From assembly GCA_012656075.1 (NCBI GenBank), contig JAAKBF010000300.1, forward strand, positions 1-64,000: DNA of 64,000 nucleotides, in the 5' to 3' direction. Position 1 is the stretch's first letter, and every line of letters starts with the position of its first letter. Positions 10,396-21,420 of this stretch are shown here, piece after piece. The position numbers were made by a program, and so were the translations under genes. This DNA is from Phytophthora hibernalis (taxonomy: Eukaryota > Oomycota > Peronosporomycetes > Peronosporales > Peronosporaceae). The notes under the pieces are model-generated. The model ran no database searches. It was not told where the DNA came from and saw only the letters and a program-made list of their open reading frames with translations.

Positions 10396-11025
10396 ACTAT
10401 TTGCGTTTGACGGTTGTGACTGCATTGGGACGGTCTACTGCTTGCGTTTGTTCTTAGATTTAGAAAGTAGTGTTGTGAGTCGGGTACATTTGCTCTACTG
10501 TAGCTGAGTAGAACGATGTGGGGCGTAGAGAGACGATGTAGGTTATATGCGCGTCAAGGAATCTAAACGGATATTAGTGGGTGGTTATTAAAAGCAAATA
10601 CAGCATAACACCTGTCGTAAGCGAACCTCAATGTTCGGATATTGGGATTAGTAATATTTAGCGCGGCACCTCAATATTTATACCTTATTCCTATAAATTA
10701 TTTTAAATGTTGCAGACTTGTATTGAGGTGTGATCACCATTTCACTACGACCATATACGCTTAAACATCATTGTTAGTAGCAATGAATCAAAGAGGCGTA
10801 GATTGTGGCGCATTAGCTGTCATTTATCAATATGGTGACGATACAATAAAAGATCGTCTATATTAGCTATATTAGCTCCCTGTCAAGAAGCTTTTGTTTT
10901 CAAGCATATGATTTTGAAAACCAGCCTATTATTGGCTAAAAAGAAATTTGCTAGCTGAAACCACTTACATTTACTCGCGAAAAGGCTCAAAGTTTACCCG
11001 TATCCTGTTGCCTGGTGAGCGGCCC

Positions 11026-11735
11026 CTATGATGTGCTCGTGCGCGCATGAGATTGTCGAGGCTGGACCATTCGGCGTGATAAACCTTTTATAGATACCGC
11101 TGCCTGAACAGGATACTCCTCGAAGCATCTGGATACCCATCGACCAAGTAGCTTGATTGCCAGACTATCAGCTCTCCCTGTGAGCAGTGCAGTAGCGACT
11201 CCGCTTCTTAGGGAATGGGTAGAGTAGCTCGCGGCTGCCACTCCAGATCTTTTTGCAGTGACCTTGAGCAGTCAGTCTTCGTGTCGAGATCGATACACAG
11301 ATACTTATGTTGCGTTGCTCTGAGTGTGGTTCGCGCGTACATAAGGTGCTTCAATGCTCTCACAGGACACAACGACCGGTCACCGGATACGTGCATAGTG
11401 CGTCACGGTCCTCGGTCGTATTGGTCGTTCTTGGCCCCGCTTAAACCGATCGTGACGGCAGTCGCCCTGGCTGAATCGGCTGGATTTCCATTGCGGTCAG
11501 CAAAACACGTCTTTTGTGCGGAGACAATAAAACTATCTGCTTTACCAATCATGAGGTACTCGGATCTTCTCAGGAGGAAGAAATTTGCAAGCAGCACGCT
11601 GCCCCACAGTAAACGATCGCGAGGATTCTTGAAGTTTAGCGACCGGCCAAAAAAACGGAGGAATGCGGGCGTCACAGCCTGCTTCTTCGTCACCAGTTCT
11701 GACAGCCGTTTGATGCCCTGTAAGATGACTTTCAT
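11026..11735 (-). pseudogene. DIRS-element tyrosine recombinase, frameshifted
   Basis: Read on the minus strand in three frames. The first part has LLRRSEYL, the conserved first Arg region of the tyrosine recombinase fold; the middle part has DRSLCPVRALKHLMYAR; the last part has HSLRSGVATALL (the HxxR box), GRW and EEYP (presumed nucleophile Tyr), ending in a stop at 11026-11028. These are the catalytic landmarks of DIRS-type integrases, which insert circular cDNA without a DDE integrase. Frames change near 11400 and 11230, so the gene is broken. It lies downstream of RT and RNase H, the DIRS gene order. Confidence 0.8.
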
Positions 11736-11991
11736 TTGGGGTGAGCGGACAAGATCGATCCCGCAGAAATGTCGATGGTACCATAAGACACTCGATAGCT
11801 TGGACTGTATCGTCGAGTATTGGTTACCGCAGACAGAGTTACCTCCATATCTCCACAGTAAATCTCGAGATATGCCAATTTGTTGGCACTAGAGGAGTTG
11901 ACTCATCGAAGCCAAGGCGACCAGTCTATCAATCGTGAAAACCGTCGTCATTGGATCCAATGGGCTTGATACTTGGTGTTAGTAGTCCCGG

Positions 11992-12500
11992 TCAATGCGT
12001 GATCACACAGAACTGCTCCCAGACGACTGAGAGATCGTTGTAAGGCGGTATTACCTCCACCTGTTTCCACGAAGAGGACAAGTTAGTCCATAACTGCCAT
12101 AGAGGGTCGTATTCGGTCCACGCGCGCGATCCAGCGTCGGCCATCGTGTTCAGTTTGCCTAGAATATGTTCTGCCGATAATGAAAGTTGGTATTGTAGTT
12201 CAGCCAGCGACAACAGTCTGTTGTACAGTTGTGCCGTCGGGGCAGCAGGCGGCTATGTCGACGGGATACCCAGGACACCGCACTGGTGTTGTCGATGAGT
12301 AAACATACGTAAGTAGGTGAGACATGGAGATCATGTTGCCAACGCGGTCCCCAAAGTAATACAGCAAGTGCAGCACTGTGTAGCTCCCGGACATTAATGG
12401 ACTGTTCGTATCGGCCATTCTGCAATATTGAGATCTCATCGGCGGTGTACTGCAGTCGAATGAATTCTCACCGTTGTGGCTCGAGCACGCAGAGTCCTAA
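11992..12500 (-). pseudogene. DIRS RNase H-like region
   Basis: Contains INVRELHSAALAVLLWGPRW, then LLIDNTSAVSWVSRR, and at the end a HILGKLNTMADAGSRAW motif. These are the hallmarks of the RNase H-like segment that follows RT in DIRS elements, where the last motif closes the domain. Several frame changes break it. It continues directly from the RT region upstream. Confidence 0.75.
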
Positions 12501-12611
12501 ATTGGACGCATCCATGTACACGTGTACATTCGGTGATGCAACACTCGCAAATCGCGACACATGGATCCGTTGAAGCGTGCTTTGTGTTGAAGAACTGCTC
12601 TCCGCATGTCC

Positions 12612-13510
12612 TCAATTGCGGGCACGTCGAGTCGCTGACGGGAGTATGATGACATTCTGTGCATCGCTGCATGCACTTGCTGGTAGAAAGCTCGGGCGGA
12701 CGGGAAACAAGTCGCCACGTGTCGGAAAACACGCAGCAGCTTGCTGAGGTTCTGATTCCGTAGCAATTCCGGTGTTGAGGATAATATCCACTTGTACAAT
12801 CGTTTTCTCGATCTTGTCTTCCGGAATTGATACAGTGCCGTTTGCTGTGTTGCATATAAGCCGGAGAGCTTTGTTTTCGACGCGCCACGGCGTAAATTGC
12901 TTGTCATTGATTGCAGCTGAGCCCAACACAGTGGTGATTGCTCGTCGTAGTGTCACATTCGCGTCACTGCACCGCTGGCCGGTGTTCACCTTAGTGCATG
13001 TATGATCGTCGCACCCCACACTACCGTGAAATTGACTCGCGTCTACCAGATCGTCAGACAGTGGGTAGGATGCTTCATAGATATCGTTAATGGCCGCGAC
13101 GGCGAGCGAGTAAAAGGCCGGCGATCCACACCAGCCAAAGACGCATGACAAATCGATGACTACGTAGTCATCGACCGCAATGGCAAACATACACACGGCG
13201 TCGTCGTGAACAGGCACGTGCCTAAACGCACCAGATACGTCTCCGAGCATGAGAAGTACCTCTTCGTGAGGGAACTCTGTACGCAACTCGTGAATTCGGC
13301 AAGCGATATCCAGTGGCGGATTATAAGAGATAATCGGAAAGTTGGATCGGTCCGTGAAATCGTTCATTGACCCCCACATAGGAACGAGTAATCGTTGATC
13401 ATGCGGGTCTTGTTTCCCGCTTTCTCAATCACACCAATCGGACTCAGGAACAGTTCAGGCCACAACTCTAGGACACTCGATAGCGGCCATCTCGTTTTCT
13501 TTTCCGAATG
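12612..13510 (-). pseudogene. DIRS reverse transcriptase
   Basis: The N-terminal part (about 13500-13385) reads LFLSPIGVIEKAGNKTRMI. After a one-base shift near 13378 it continues NDFTDRSNFP and LMLGDVSGAFRHVPVHDD (first catalytic Asp), then FGWCGSPAFYSLA, and SVGCDDHTC, which holds the catalytic Asp pair. This is the DIRS-type RT arrangement. The long readable stretch (255 codons) is unusually well preserved for this element, but the upstream frameshift and later breaks make it non-functional as it stands. Confidence 0.82.
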
Positions 13511-14158
13511 TGTTTGTACACTTAAGCCGCGTGTGTGCGAGAACTTTGGTGCTTTTTCGGTCTAGCGGCTTGGAGGGTTGGCTTCGCGTGGGCGTACCAA
13601 CTCTACATCGTTCACTCTAATTAGTCGTGCTGAATATAATCATGCTTCTGTACTTTTTCGTGACACCACGGACGACAAAAATTTCCCGAAGAGTTCAAGA
13701 GAGCACAAAGACAGTGGATTTGAGCAGATCTCGCCGAGGCGAAGCCAATCATCATCTTGCTTTCAATAAAAATTTAATATTGTTGTCACAAGATCAATTC
13801 AAAAGTTCGACTTTCTCCGATAAATATCGTACAACATAATTAGTCAGGGTCAGACTAATTAGAGTGAACGGTGTAGCGATGCCATTTCACTGGCGAAGTG
13901 TGTTTTGACCCTTTGCTGTAGATGGAACAGGAAGTTCGTACAACGACTTGTTGGGCTGACCGTCTGATGATGTTTGCCCGCGTACCAACCGTACAAAAGC
14001 TGGTAGTGGCAGCCGGGCTCTACAGGCGAGACCGGACCGGAACATTACTGAGGAAACATCAATCACGTCCATGTTGGTATCTGGCAGGGGCATAGCTAGC
14101 CGAATCGTAGTTGCGAATTCAGATTGCTCCTTCAGCCTGTCGACTTCGTCTTGTTGCG

Positions 14159-15028
14159 CTAGTCGCTCGAGCAGCTGAAGTGTGGGCGATAGTTGGGGTT
14201 TACAGAAACCTGAACGCAGGTTATATCCAGTATATGCCGGTTGACGTTGACGCTGTGGTTGTCATGCCTCCGAGTTTTCTTTGGCCAGGCCTTGGTATTT
14301 CTCGTCGATGGAAGCCTTGACGATATCTGGGAGTGTATTAGGTGTAAATAAGCACGGTGATAGTCAAAGCACCCACCACGTTCATCATCTGAGCACCCTT
14401 CGACCGAAATCGCTTTCATGCAGAGCCGTTTATATCCTTGGCTTGTTAACGCTATCAGAACATTTGCAGGAACCAACGATTTGTGAGCTGGGCGGATTCC
14501 GCGGCGAGACTCGTCTTGGTTGGATTTATAGCGCCGGTGGTTCGTATCTACATGATTCCGGGACCGGCGTAAATCTCGTAGCTCTATAAACACTTCATCT
14601 GTCCGCGAGAATTCAAATCGAACCTCCTGTGCAGCATCTAGATCACGGGAGACAATACGTCCGCGGAACTCACTGAATTTGCTAGTCACCCAAAAGGCCA
14701 ATAGCCTCCAACTTATTGCGTCAGTGTCCGACACGCCTTTATAGCGGTCCATAAAGCTGCTCGTACCGTCAATCAAATCCTGGACTGCTTGATTGTAAAA
14801 GTGGCGGGAAAATACGCGTAGCGACCGTAATGCACTCCAAACATCACTTTGAAACGAGGCAGCAGCTGCAGGTCGCAAAAAATTTCGTTCTGAGAAGTCG
14901 GTCCAGCTACCGGTTGAGTCTTGCACTTGCACCCGATCTTTCAAATCGACGGACCGATAGTGCATCAGCGTAAGACCTTGCGTGCCGAATCCAAACTCGA
15001 CCCCGGCAGACTGGAGGCACCGCGACAT
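14159..15028 (-). pseudogene. DIRS Gag-like protein
   Basis: A 289-codon frame upstream of RT. Its first half is a helical capsid-like sequence (AISWRLLAFWVTSKFSEFRG is readable) and it ends in a Cys-rich segment, KRLCMKAISVEGC...GGC, similar in layout to the C-terminal Cys motif of DIRS Gag proteins. In the last 100 residues the sequence becomes implausible and better coding is seen in another frame, so a frameshift is likely near 14350. Role: packaging of the element RNA. Confidence 0.6.
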
Positions 15029-15456
15029 CGGACGTGCTGTCCGATTGTTGATTGTTGCATCCGTTCAAGTATATAAGGAATTGCTTTACCTTGAAATCTC
15101 GCGTTGAGAATCGTTCGACTGACTCGCTGCTGGGTAGCCGACGGGCGAAATGATGCACGAGCTGGCTCGCTATCGTAATCACTAGCTGTTGTTGACATTT
15201 TCTAGTGTATTCCCACGTTGAGATCGCCGGGGTCTCGAGTGTACTCGAACGCTTCCCCAGGGCGCGGTTCTGCTGACGGATCTCACCAATATCATCTATG
15301 TCCGACCCACTGGAAATACTCAGGAGTGCCTCGTCAATATCGTTGTGAACATCGCGTTGGTTCAGTGCAGTTGTAGGGTCTCGGGAGATTGTAGATACTT
15401 CGTGTGGATCTTTATATAGATCGAGACTGTTTTTCTTGCACGCTCCCATTAGACAG

Positions 15457-16058
15457 TCAAGGCGTGTTGCCGGCGGACATGAACCGCGATAAGATCACTA
15501 AAGTGACCATGTCATCAGGTACGAATGGCACAGTGAGGAGTGAACGGACAGATACCGGAATATCGCCGCGACGCTTGCGATATGCGGCGATGATCGTGTT
15601 CTGCTGCTGCAAAAGTTCTTTAGGATTGAGTATCATGTCTGTCACTGTCGCACCAACTTGCAGAACGTAAGTTATTGGGTCTGTTTGATGACTTGAAGGG
15701 GTTCTTGGAGTCGGATCGAGATGACTTCGGCGTTGACCAGGAAACTCAGTAGCTGACCCACAGCTGTCATCTCGTAACGAGTGACTACACCGTAAGCCCA
15801 CTGACCTGTGCTCGGTCCGATAGGTTGAATAAATGCAACGGGGCGATCAACGTAGTCGCCCGGCCATAGTTCCACTTTAATCGCGTCGAAGCTCCAGGTA
15901 TCGCGTACTCTTGTTCCTCGTCGTAGAGGTCCGGACCAACCAACAAATGGTGTACCATCCACGCGCCGCACAAGGACGTAGCTGCACTCGAAGATAGTTA
16001 GAATGTGAGCGGGGCCCACGAAGGCGAGCGCGTTGACGGAGATGCGGTTTCGGGTCAT
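15457..16058 (-). CDS. Unrecognised ORF upstream of DIRS gag
   Basis: A minus-strand ATG at 16058 opens a 128-codon frame (MTRNRISVNALAFVGPAHIL at its start, GPLRRGTRVRDTWSFDAIKV in the middle). It stops at 15672-15674, while a second frame carries plausible coding sequence on to 15457 (VTDMILNPKELLQQQNTI, then a KRRGDIP stretch). I do not recognise a domain. Its position and orientation, just 5' of the DIRS gag, suggest it is part of the element or captured by it. No signal peptide or membrane segment is visible. Confidence 0.4.
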
Positions 16059-16898
16059 ACTTGCGAAGGGACAGCCAAGGCGACGCTTGGGAGAACTGGA
16101 GTTGTAGCGGTCATGCCGGACAGTGTTGCACCGCGAGGAAAAAGCCGAAGTGAGCTCTAGCGATTGCTACAACCTGCTTCCTGCCTACGGCAGCTAAAAA
16201 TATAGCCGAGTTCTTACCACCTACTGGAAAACTGCTCATCATCTCCGTCTGATCCTCAAAGGTAATGTTGCAATAACTTCTCATATCACTCCACTCACTC
16301 ACACTTCCTTGGAATAGCGACAGTGGACGTTCAAAAGGGAGGAGGCCGAGTCCAAAAGAGAATCCAGCACTGCAACCACCTACATCCCGTTCGCACAAAC
16401 GTTAACCGTGCTGATAACGCTACATTAACGTTTGCAAACTGTTTGTGAGCGGCACCCAAAGTGCCGGCCATATGTATATATATATACGAACGACACTTTA
16501 TGTCCAATGAAAAGCGGTTTTTAGTTATCGCGAAGATTTTAAAGCTCGTATTTCCGAGCCAATGCCTGTTTGAGTGTCCCCGTTCTACTAACGCAGTTTG
16601 TCTAATACTGCCCTGGTACGCCCGACAGGCCGCAATCAAGAGAAGAATTTGGAGAGTCTCCGCCAGAGGTTGGAATTAAATGGAACAATACAATAGTTAA
16701 TTGTGTTTTCCAATAAAAAATATTATCGGGGATAGTCGACTCAATACAATATTATATTGCCACAATACATGTGCAGAGAAGGAATAAGCGCCTCGCGTAA
16801 TTAGACAGCTAGTCAACATCAAGCGTTCGAGTACACCCCGCAATCAACAATCAGGTGCCATTTGATCCTGGCGGAACTCGTCATCGCCTGGTCAACAT

Positions 16899-16974
16899 TT
16901 CACGCAAAAATACCAAAAGTAAGTTTACCAAACAGAGATGGCCCAGTGTAAAGTTCACGCAAAAATACCAAAAG
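16899..16974 (+). repeat. Short direct repeat
   Basis: TTCACGCAAAAATACCAAAAG occurs at 16899-16919 and again at 16954-16974. No gene is seen in 16100-17590; the region is AT-rich intergenic DNA. Confidence 0.6.
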
Positions 16975-17595
16975 GTAAGTAGATACCGGTACGGTGATCT
17001 GACTGGATAATATCGATCGTTACTCTGGGTTGCTACCGCTTCTACGAAGCACTACCAGGAAAATGTCGTTCGTATATTGCCGGCACTGTATGTTGCGGTC
17101 TTAAACATGACATGTACCGAATAAAAACGTTCACCTCCCGTTATTTTTTTCTTTGAAGTGTACCAATTTACACGAATTTCAGAGCTTCCTCGTGCAACGG
17201 GCCACTTTGTTTATACAGTATCAGGATCACATGATATTGGCTTAGCATATTTTGCCATAGGGATCCGTATCAATGATATCACACAAAGTGTCGTTGATCC
17301 ACCTGGCATCCGCAGCTGCCGGGGTTGATTTAGCTACTTCTTCGTCTTTTACTATAATATTTCGCTTAAAAGTCGATCCTACATTCCACGGTTGCTAAGC
17401 TAAATTACCCCCCTCAGTCCTCCTGTAGGATTCGACCCCGCTCAGGAAGTCGCCGTTTTTGGTAGTCCAATTTTGTTGTTCTGAACAATTTCCGACCCCG
17501 CGTCCAAGGGGTTAAGAGGGACTACGAAGGACAACTCCAACCTGAAAGTGAAACCATGACGTCGCGCTTTTGTAAAGCTTTATAAAGCTAAGTTC

Positions 17596-17875
17596 TCAAA
17601 AGATCGAGGTCTTGCCGTAGGTTCCCTTCCACCATTTGGAGTACTTCATCCACAAAGGGTAATCCATATCCTTGTCCAACTGGCCTGATGTCATCTTCTT
17701 GACTTTCTCTGAGATGCCCAGCTTTTCACGCAACTGAAACGGATTACCAACCTGCGCCCGACCTGATTAAAGAGCTCTTTGATAGAAGCGTAAACCTTGT
17801 ATGCCTCGGTCTTGAGGGTTTCCACTACAGCAAGAAGGGTCTTCGAGGGGTGCGGATCAAAATCTCGTGTGAAAG
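17596..17875 (-). pseudogene. RxLR/WY effector C-terminal relic
   Basis: On the minus strand, about 17875-17775 reads AYKVYASIKELFNQVG; after a frame change at about 17765 it continues GISEKVKKMTSGQLDKDMDY and then a WMKYSKWWKG segment to a stop at 17596-17598. This matches the style of the terminal W-type unit of oomycete RxLR effectors (Leu/Lys-rich helix, xxYxxWW). No signal peptide, RxLR or dEER is present upstream, so only the C-terminal third survives. Confidence 0.65.
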
Positions 17876-18144
17876 GGCTGACTTCCTGGTGTGGGTCTGA
17901 AAACGGCTGACATCAGTGCATTTGGTACCGGCACGGATGAATCACTGTGTGTTTTTTACCTGTTTTAATCACATGTATAGTGATGGCGTATAGCTGTATA
18001 CGTTGGACGGGTGGATACATTAATCACCCATAATATTATATTTTCTTGACCGTATTTATTTGATGACAACATTTGGCTCGCACCACGTTATTTTTAACTC
18101 CCCAAATATAATACCTTTTGATATCTGAAACGTTTAATCTTTAA

Positions 18145-18608
18145 CCCCAACATTTTTGGTCATTAATTTAAGGACAAAAATCGCTTAAGTACGCTGGACT
18201 TTCCCATTTTTTGTCCTAGAACCGGGAATTAAGGACAAAAAGGACTTAGTGTTTGTATGGACGGTGATTTATCCACGCTAAATGCGACGTGTCCGATGTA
18301 TCAAATTTTCTTTAGAACAGAGATATAATAGGAAGGCATCCGAGGCTAAAACCCCTTACTCAACGCAAGTTAATTCGAAAGTTTGTCCTAGAATTAAGGA
18401 CAAAACGCTACAGTGATATGTTAAAATAGACATTTTTGAATTGACATTTTCAGTCAGATGGACAATAGTGGACACAATGAAAGACATACCATTATTAGAG
18501 CGAATAAAGAGGGCTATATGAAAATACCAGAAAATTCAAAAACTCTGGCCAAGGTAAGGCCCTAACTTTTGGTCCTTTTATTTGTCCTTAACTTCGGGGA
18601 TGCTGGGG
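18145..18608. mobile_element. piggyBac-type MITE flanked by TTAA
   Basis: A 464-bp segment lies between TTAA at 18141-18144 and TTAA at 18609-18612. Its ends are inverted repeats beginning CCCCARCAT, with an inner pair TTAAGGACAAA close to both ends and further internal copies of that motif (near 18230 and 18390). TTAA targets and C-rich termini are the mark of the piggyBac superfamily. There is no ORF, so it would depend on a transposase encoded elsewhere. Confidence 0.75.
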
Positions 18609-18722
18609 TTAAATGGGTGAAACAACCGCGGATGGTGTACTTTGTTCACTTCGCTATTTGAAGAAGAAGACAAGCAGCGCCAGCGGCGGCTCTAGCGATA
18701 GTGGGGAGACGACGAGTGAAAT

Positions 18723-18956
18723 TGTTGGAAGCATGCCGATCCAGCCGGATTGGACCACAATGCAGCGCTCCACAAAAGAGCGCTCCACACGAGACGACAC
18801 GACAGTTTGCGAGCTCACAATGCACCACCAAACGCTAGACCACAAGAAAACGACAAGGGGAACGAAGGAGGTGAGCTAGGAGGTCGAGTAGCGAAGTACG
18901 TGTCAATGAACTTACTTTTCATTCATTCTCCAAGCGCACAAGTCTCCTTTTCTACA
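18723..18956 (+). repeat. Copia 5' LTR
   Basis: A 234-bp direct repeat of 23432-23664, TG...CA terminated. The two LTRs differ at roughly a dozen positions by eye, so the insertion is not recent. Confidence 0.9.
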
Positions 18957-18968
18957 GGTTATGAGCCC
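18957..18968 (+). promoter_or_regulatory. Copia primer-binding site (iMet tRNA anticodon-arm type)
   Basis: GGTTATGAGCCC directly abuts the 5' LTR. It is complementary to the anticodon stem-loop of initiator tRNA-Met (GGGCUCAUAACC) rather than to the tRNA 3' end, the half-tRNA priming known for Drosophila copia. Confidence 0.7.
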
Positions 18969-19051
18969 AAGCGACAGAGAAGAACGTCAAGTCGAGCCAG
19001 TGGCAGCGCAAGTGCCACCGACTGAAGCACCTGCTCGCGAAAGGGGCAGAG

Positions 19052-20135
19052 GTGTTCAAAGATGAATCGGAAAGTCAAGACCAGGCTGCAGCTCTTCTCG
19101 CGGCGATTAGAGTGCTCACGACCCGTATAGACGCAATTGAGAGAGCAGTGACGCCACGCCCAGGTGCAATCTCACCCGACGGGTACCCAAGGCCTTACAG
19201 CATTTTCCGCCAGGCTATCGTGCATGGAAGCCTTGGTATCCAGCGAATGCAGCTGGACGAGCTAGGCATCGACGGTCAGCGACCAGTGCAGACGCCCCGT
19301 GCATTTGCGCGGGGCAGTTTTACGGAGGAGCGCCTCAGCCGCATTACCAAGAGCATCGCCCACCTCCAGTTAGAACGGCTCGTCAAGGCAATTCCCCAGC
19401 TGGGCCAAATGTACAGGCACTGCAGCAAGCTGGCGGCCAAGCCCAGCCAGCACATAGGGCAGACGTACTCAACGGTTGCCCGAGTTACACTCAGTCGATA
19501 TTGAGTGTTCGTGACTTTGATGGGCGCGAAACGTACAAGGGACTCGGAGCTGGATTCGCAATGGGCGTTGATGTTCATCGGCCAGATTGACATGGCTGAA
19601 CGCGCCTGTGGATTCAGATGGTCCGAAGACGTGAAATTGAACAAACTAGCTCAGCATACTGGCAAAGCTGGCCGATTCTTTCGTGAGCAGGCTAACACTT
19701 GGTGGACCATCAGTCTTTTCCTGTTTTACGCTCTCGAGCAGATGAACACAACCTTTACAGTGCGCCTTTCGATGAAGGATGCTGCTGTGATGTTCACCGC
19801 GGCCCAGGATTCCTCGCGGTCTTTGAATGACCTCTTCCTGTATCTGATTGCGCTCATGAGAGCCACGGATGCTTCGCCAGCGATGGCACTTCAGAACATT
19901 GTCCGTCACGCGTCACCCAGATTCAGCCCAACCCAGCTCGGTTGATACAACGAACAACGGCAGGACCTCATGATGCATGCTCAAGAGTTGGTGCAATTCG
20001 CACAAGCGATTCGATACCGGAGCAATCGACCGAAAAGTAGCAGGGAAAGACGTCGTCGGCACCGTCACTGATACCCGGTACTGCTACAACTGTAAGAAGC
20101 TTGGTCACATTGCGCGAGCTTTCCCAGAGCCCTAA
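19052..20135 (+). pseudogene. Copia Gag with zinc knuckle
   Basis: Capsid sequence is spread over two frames: an N-terminal coiled region (AALLAAIRVLTTRIDAIERA), then DMAERACGFRWSEDVKLNKL and FREQANTWWTISLFLFYALE. Around 20085-20125 lies a CCHC-type zinc knuckle, CYNCKKLGHIARAF, in which the fourth Cys is Phe. Stops at 19502 and 19943 and shifts near 19560 break the frame. Role: coat protein that packages element RNA. The knuckle change would weaken RNA binding. Confidence 0.8.
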
Positions 20136-20480
20136 GCGGCCTAGAAACAGCAATCAAGGAGGAGACACTTGCCCCGATTGGGCCATAGCAGCAACGATGA
20201 CTAATCGCCGTGATCCGACCTGGATTGTCGACAGCGGTGCCAGTCTCCATCTTGTCATTGACGCAAGTGTCCTACGCGACGTGCAGGATGCGGACATCCA
20301 CTCGCTGACTCAGCCGGACGGAAACGCGCTATCAGTGTCGAATGTAGGCTCCGTTACATTCCGAGGTGAAGTGAATGGCGCAGAAACGACCATTACTGTG
20401 GATGATGTCTACTACGCGCCGTCACTCGCCCACAATCTACTGTCCCTCGGCAAACTCACGAAGCGTGGATGTGCTCTCGC
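20136..20480 (+). pseudogene. Copia aspartic protease region
   Basis: TWIVDSGASLHLV carries the DSGAS active-site triad of retroviral-type aspartic protease; the following sequence VYYAPSLAHNLLSLGKLTKRG is the typical Copia segment before the integrase. The readable frame runs 20101-20955 and includes the start of the integrase zinc region. Confidence 0.82.
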
Positions 20481-20659
20481 CGAAGTCAACGGGCACCTGG
20501 CGATCACCAATGGCAAGCAGCACCAGATCGTATTTGAAGTTACCTTCGACAAGGATGTACTCGTCGCCAACCTCACTGCGATACGGCCGGCAACTCCGAC
20601 GGTGGATATGCTCGCCATGACTGCGCTGTCTGCTACTGCACCAGAGAATAACGCTCAAG

Positions 20660-21420
20660 AGAATGACATTCAGTGCGATACTCTCATGGGTTTTCACAAA
20701 CGACTTGGCCACTTGGGACTTGACACTGTTGAGCGCATTGCGCGCGATCCCTTTCCGGCATCGTCATCACAGATCACACTAGAAAGGTCTGTGTTACATG
20801 TGCGGAAGGCAAGAAAACTAAAAGTCAGCAGTCGAGGAAAGACAGCGGGAGCACGCACCAATCGACGTCGTGGGAGGCATAATCTGCAGCGACTTGAAAG
20901 GGCCACTGACTCCTTGAGATCGCAGCGGGAACCGATACCTCGTCAACTTCATTGATCATCGCAGCAATTACTGTCACGTTTTGCATCGAAGACAAAGAGG
21001 AAGCCGCCCGGAATTTCCACGACTTTTTAGTCCTTTTCGAGAAACTGTTTTCCTGCAAGGTATATGTCCTTCGCACTGATGGCGGAGGAGAGTATCGGAC
21101 ATTCGACCTGTTCTGCCAGCAAAATGGTGTTGCCCGTCAAGTCAGAGAAGCTTCTAACCAATCCTCGAACGGAAAAGCAGAGCGCATGCATCGTACCATT
21201 TTCAACATGGTGCGGTGCATGATTTTCAAGTCTGGATTAGCGCCAAACTTCTGGAGTGACGCAGCCGAGTATGCCACCTATATCCTGAACCCCGCTCCCA
21301 CCCGAGCAAACTCAGGCAGGCAGTAGCCACTTCAAGTTCTCACTGGCAAAATTTCGAGTCTCCGCAATGTCGTCGCATTCGGAACAACGTGCACAGTGCG
21401 GCGTGATCAGAAAGAAAAAA
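20660..21420 (+). pseudogene. Copia integrase
   Basis: A zinc-binding-like segment begins LMGFHKRLGHLGLDTVERIA; its Cys pair is disrupted. After a frame change near 20800 the core follows: LRTDGGGEYRTFDLFCQQNG with the central Asp, and NQSSNGKAERMHRTI with the catalytic Glu. The first Asp block near 20890 is in a disturbed frame. A TAG stops the frame at 21324-21326. Role: DDE integration of element cDNA. Confidence 0.8.

Larger units (their letters stand above)
11026..16058 (-). mobile_element. DIRS-type tyrosine-recombinase retrotransposon (degenerate)
   Basis: The minus-strand order is unknown ORF, Gag, RT, RNase H, tyrosine recombinase, the arrangement of DIRS elements, which lack an aspartic protease and DDE integrase. 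I could not find the split inverted terminal repeats or the internal complementary region by eye, so the true ends are uncertain. A recombinase relic at 4793-4931 shows that a second copy once existed in the window. Confidence 0.75.

Noticed and set aside
11215..11892. 225-codon plus-strand frame
   Set aside because: It is the antisense shadow of the tyrosine recombinase with conserved minus-strand motifs.
16111..16398. Minus-strand 95-codon frame with a hydrophobic start
   Set aside because: It has no ATG and no conserved feature; probably chance.
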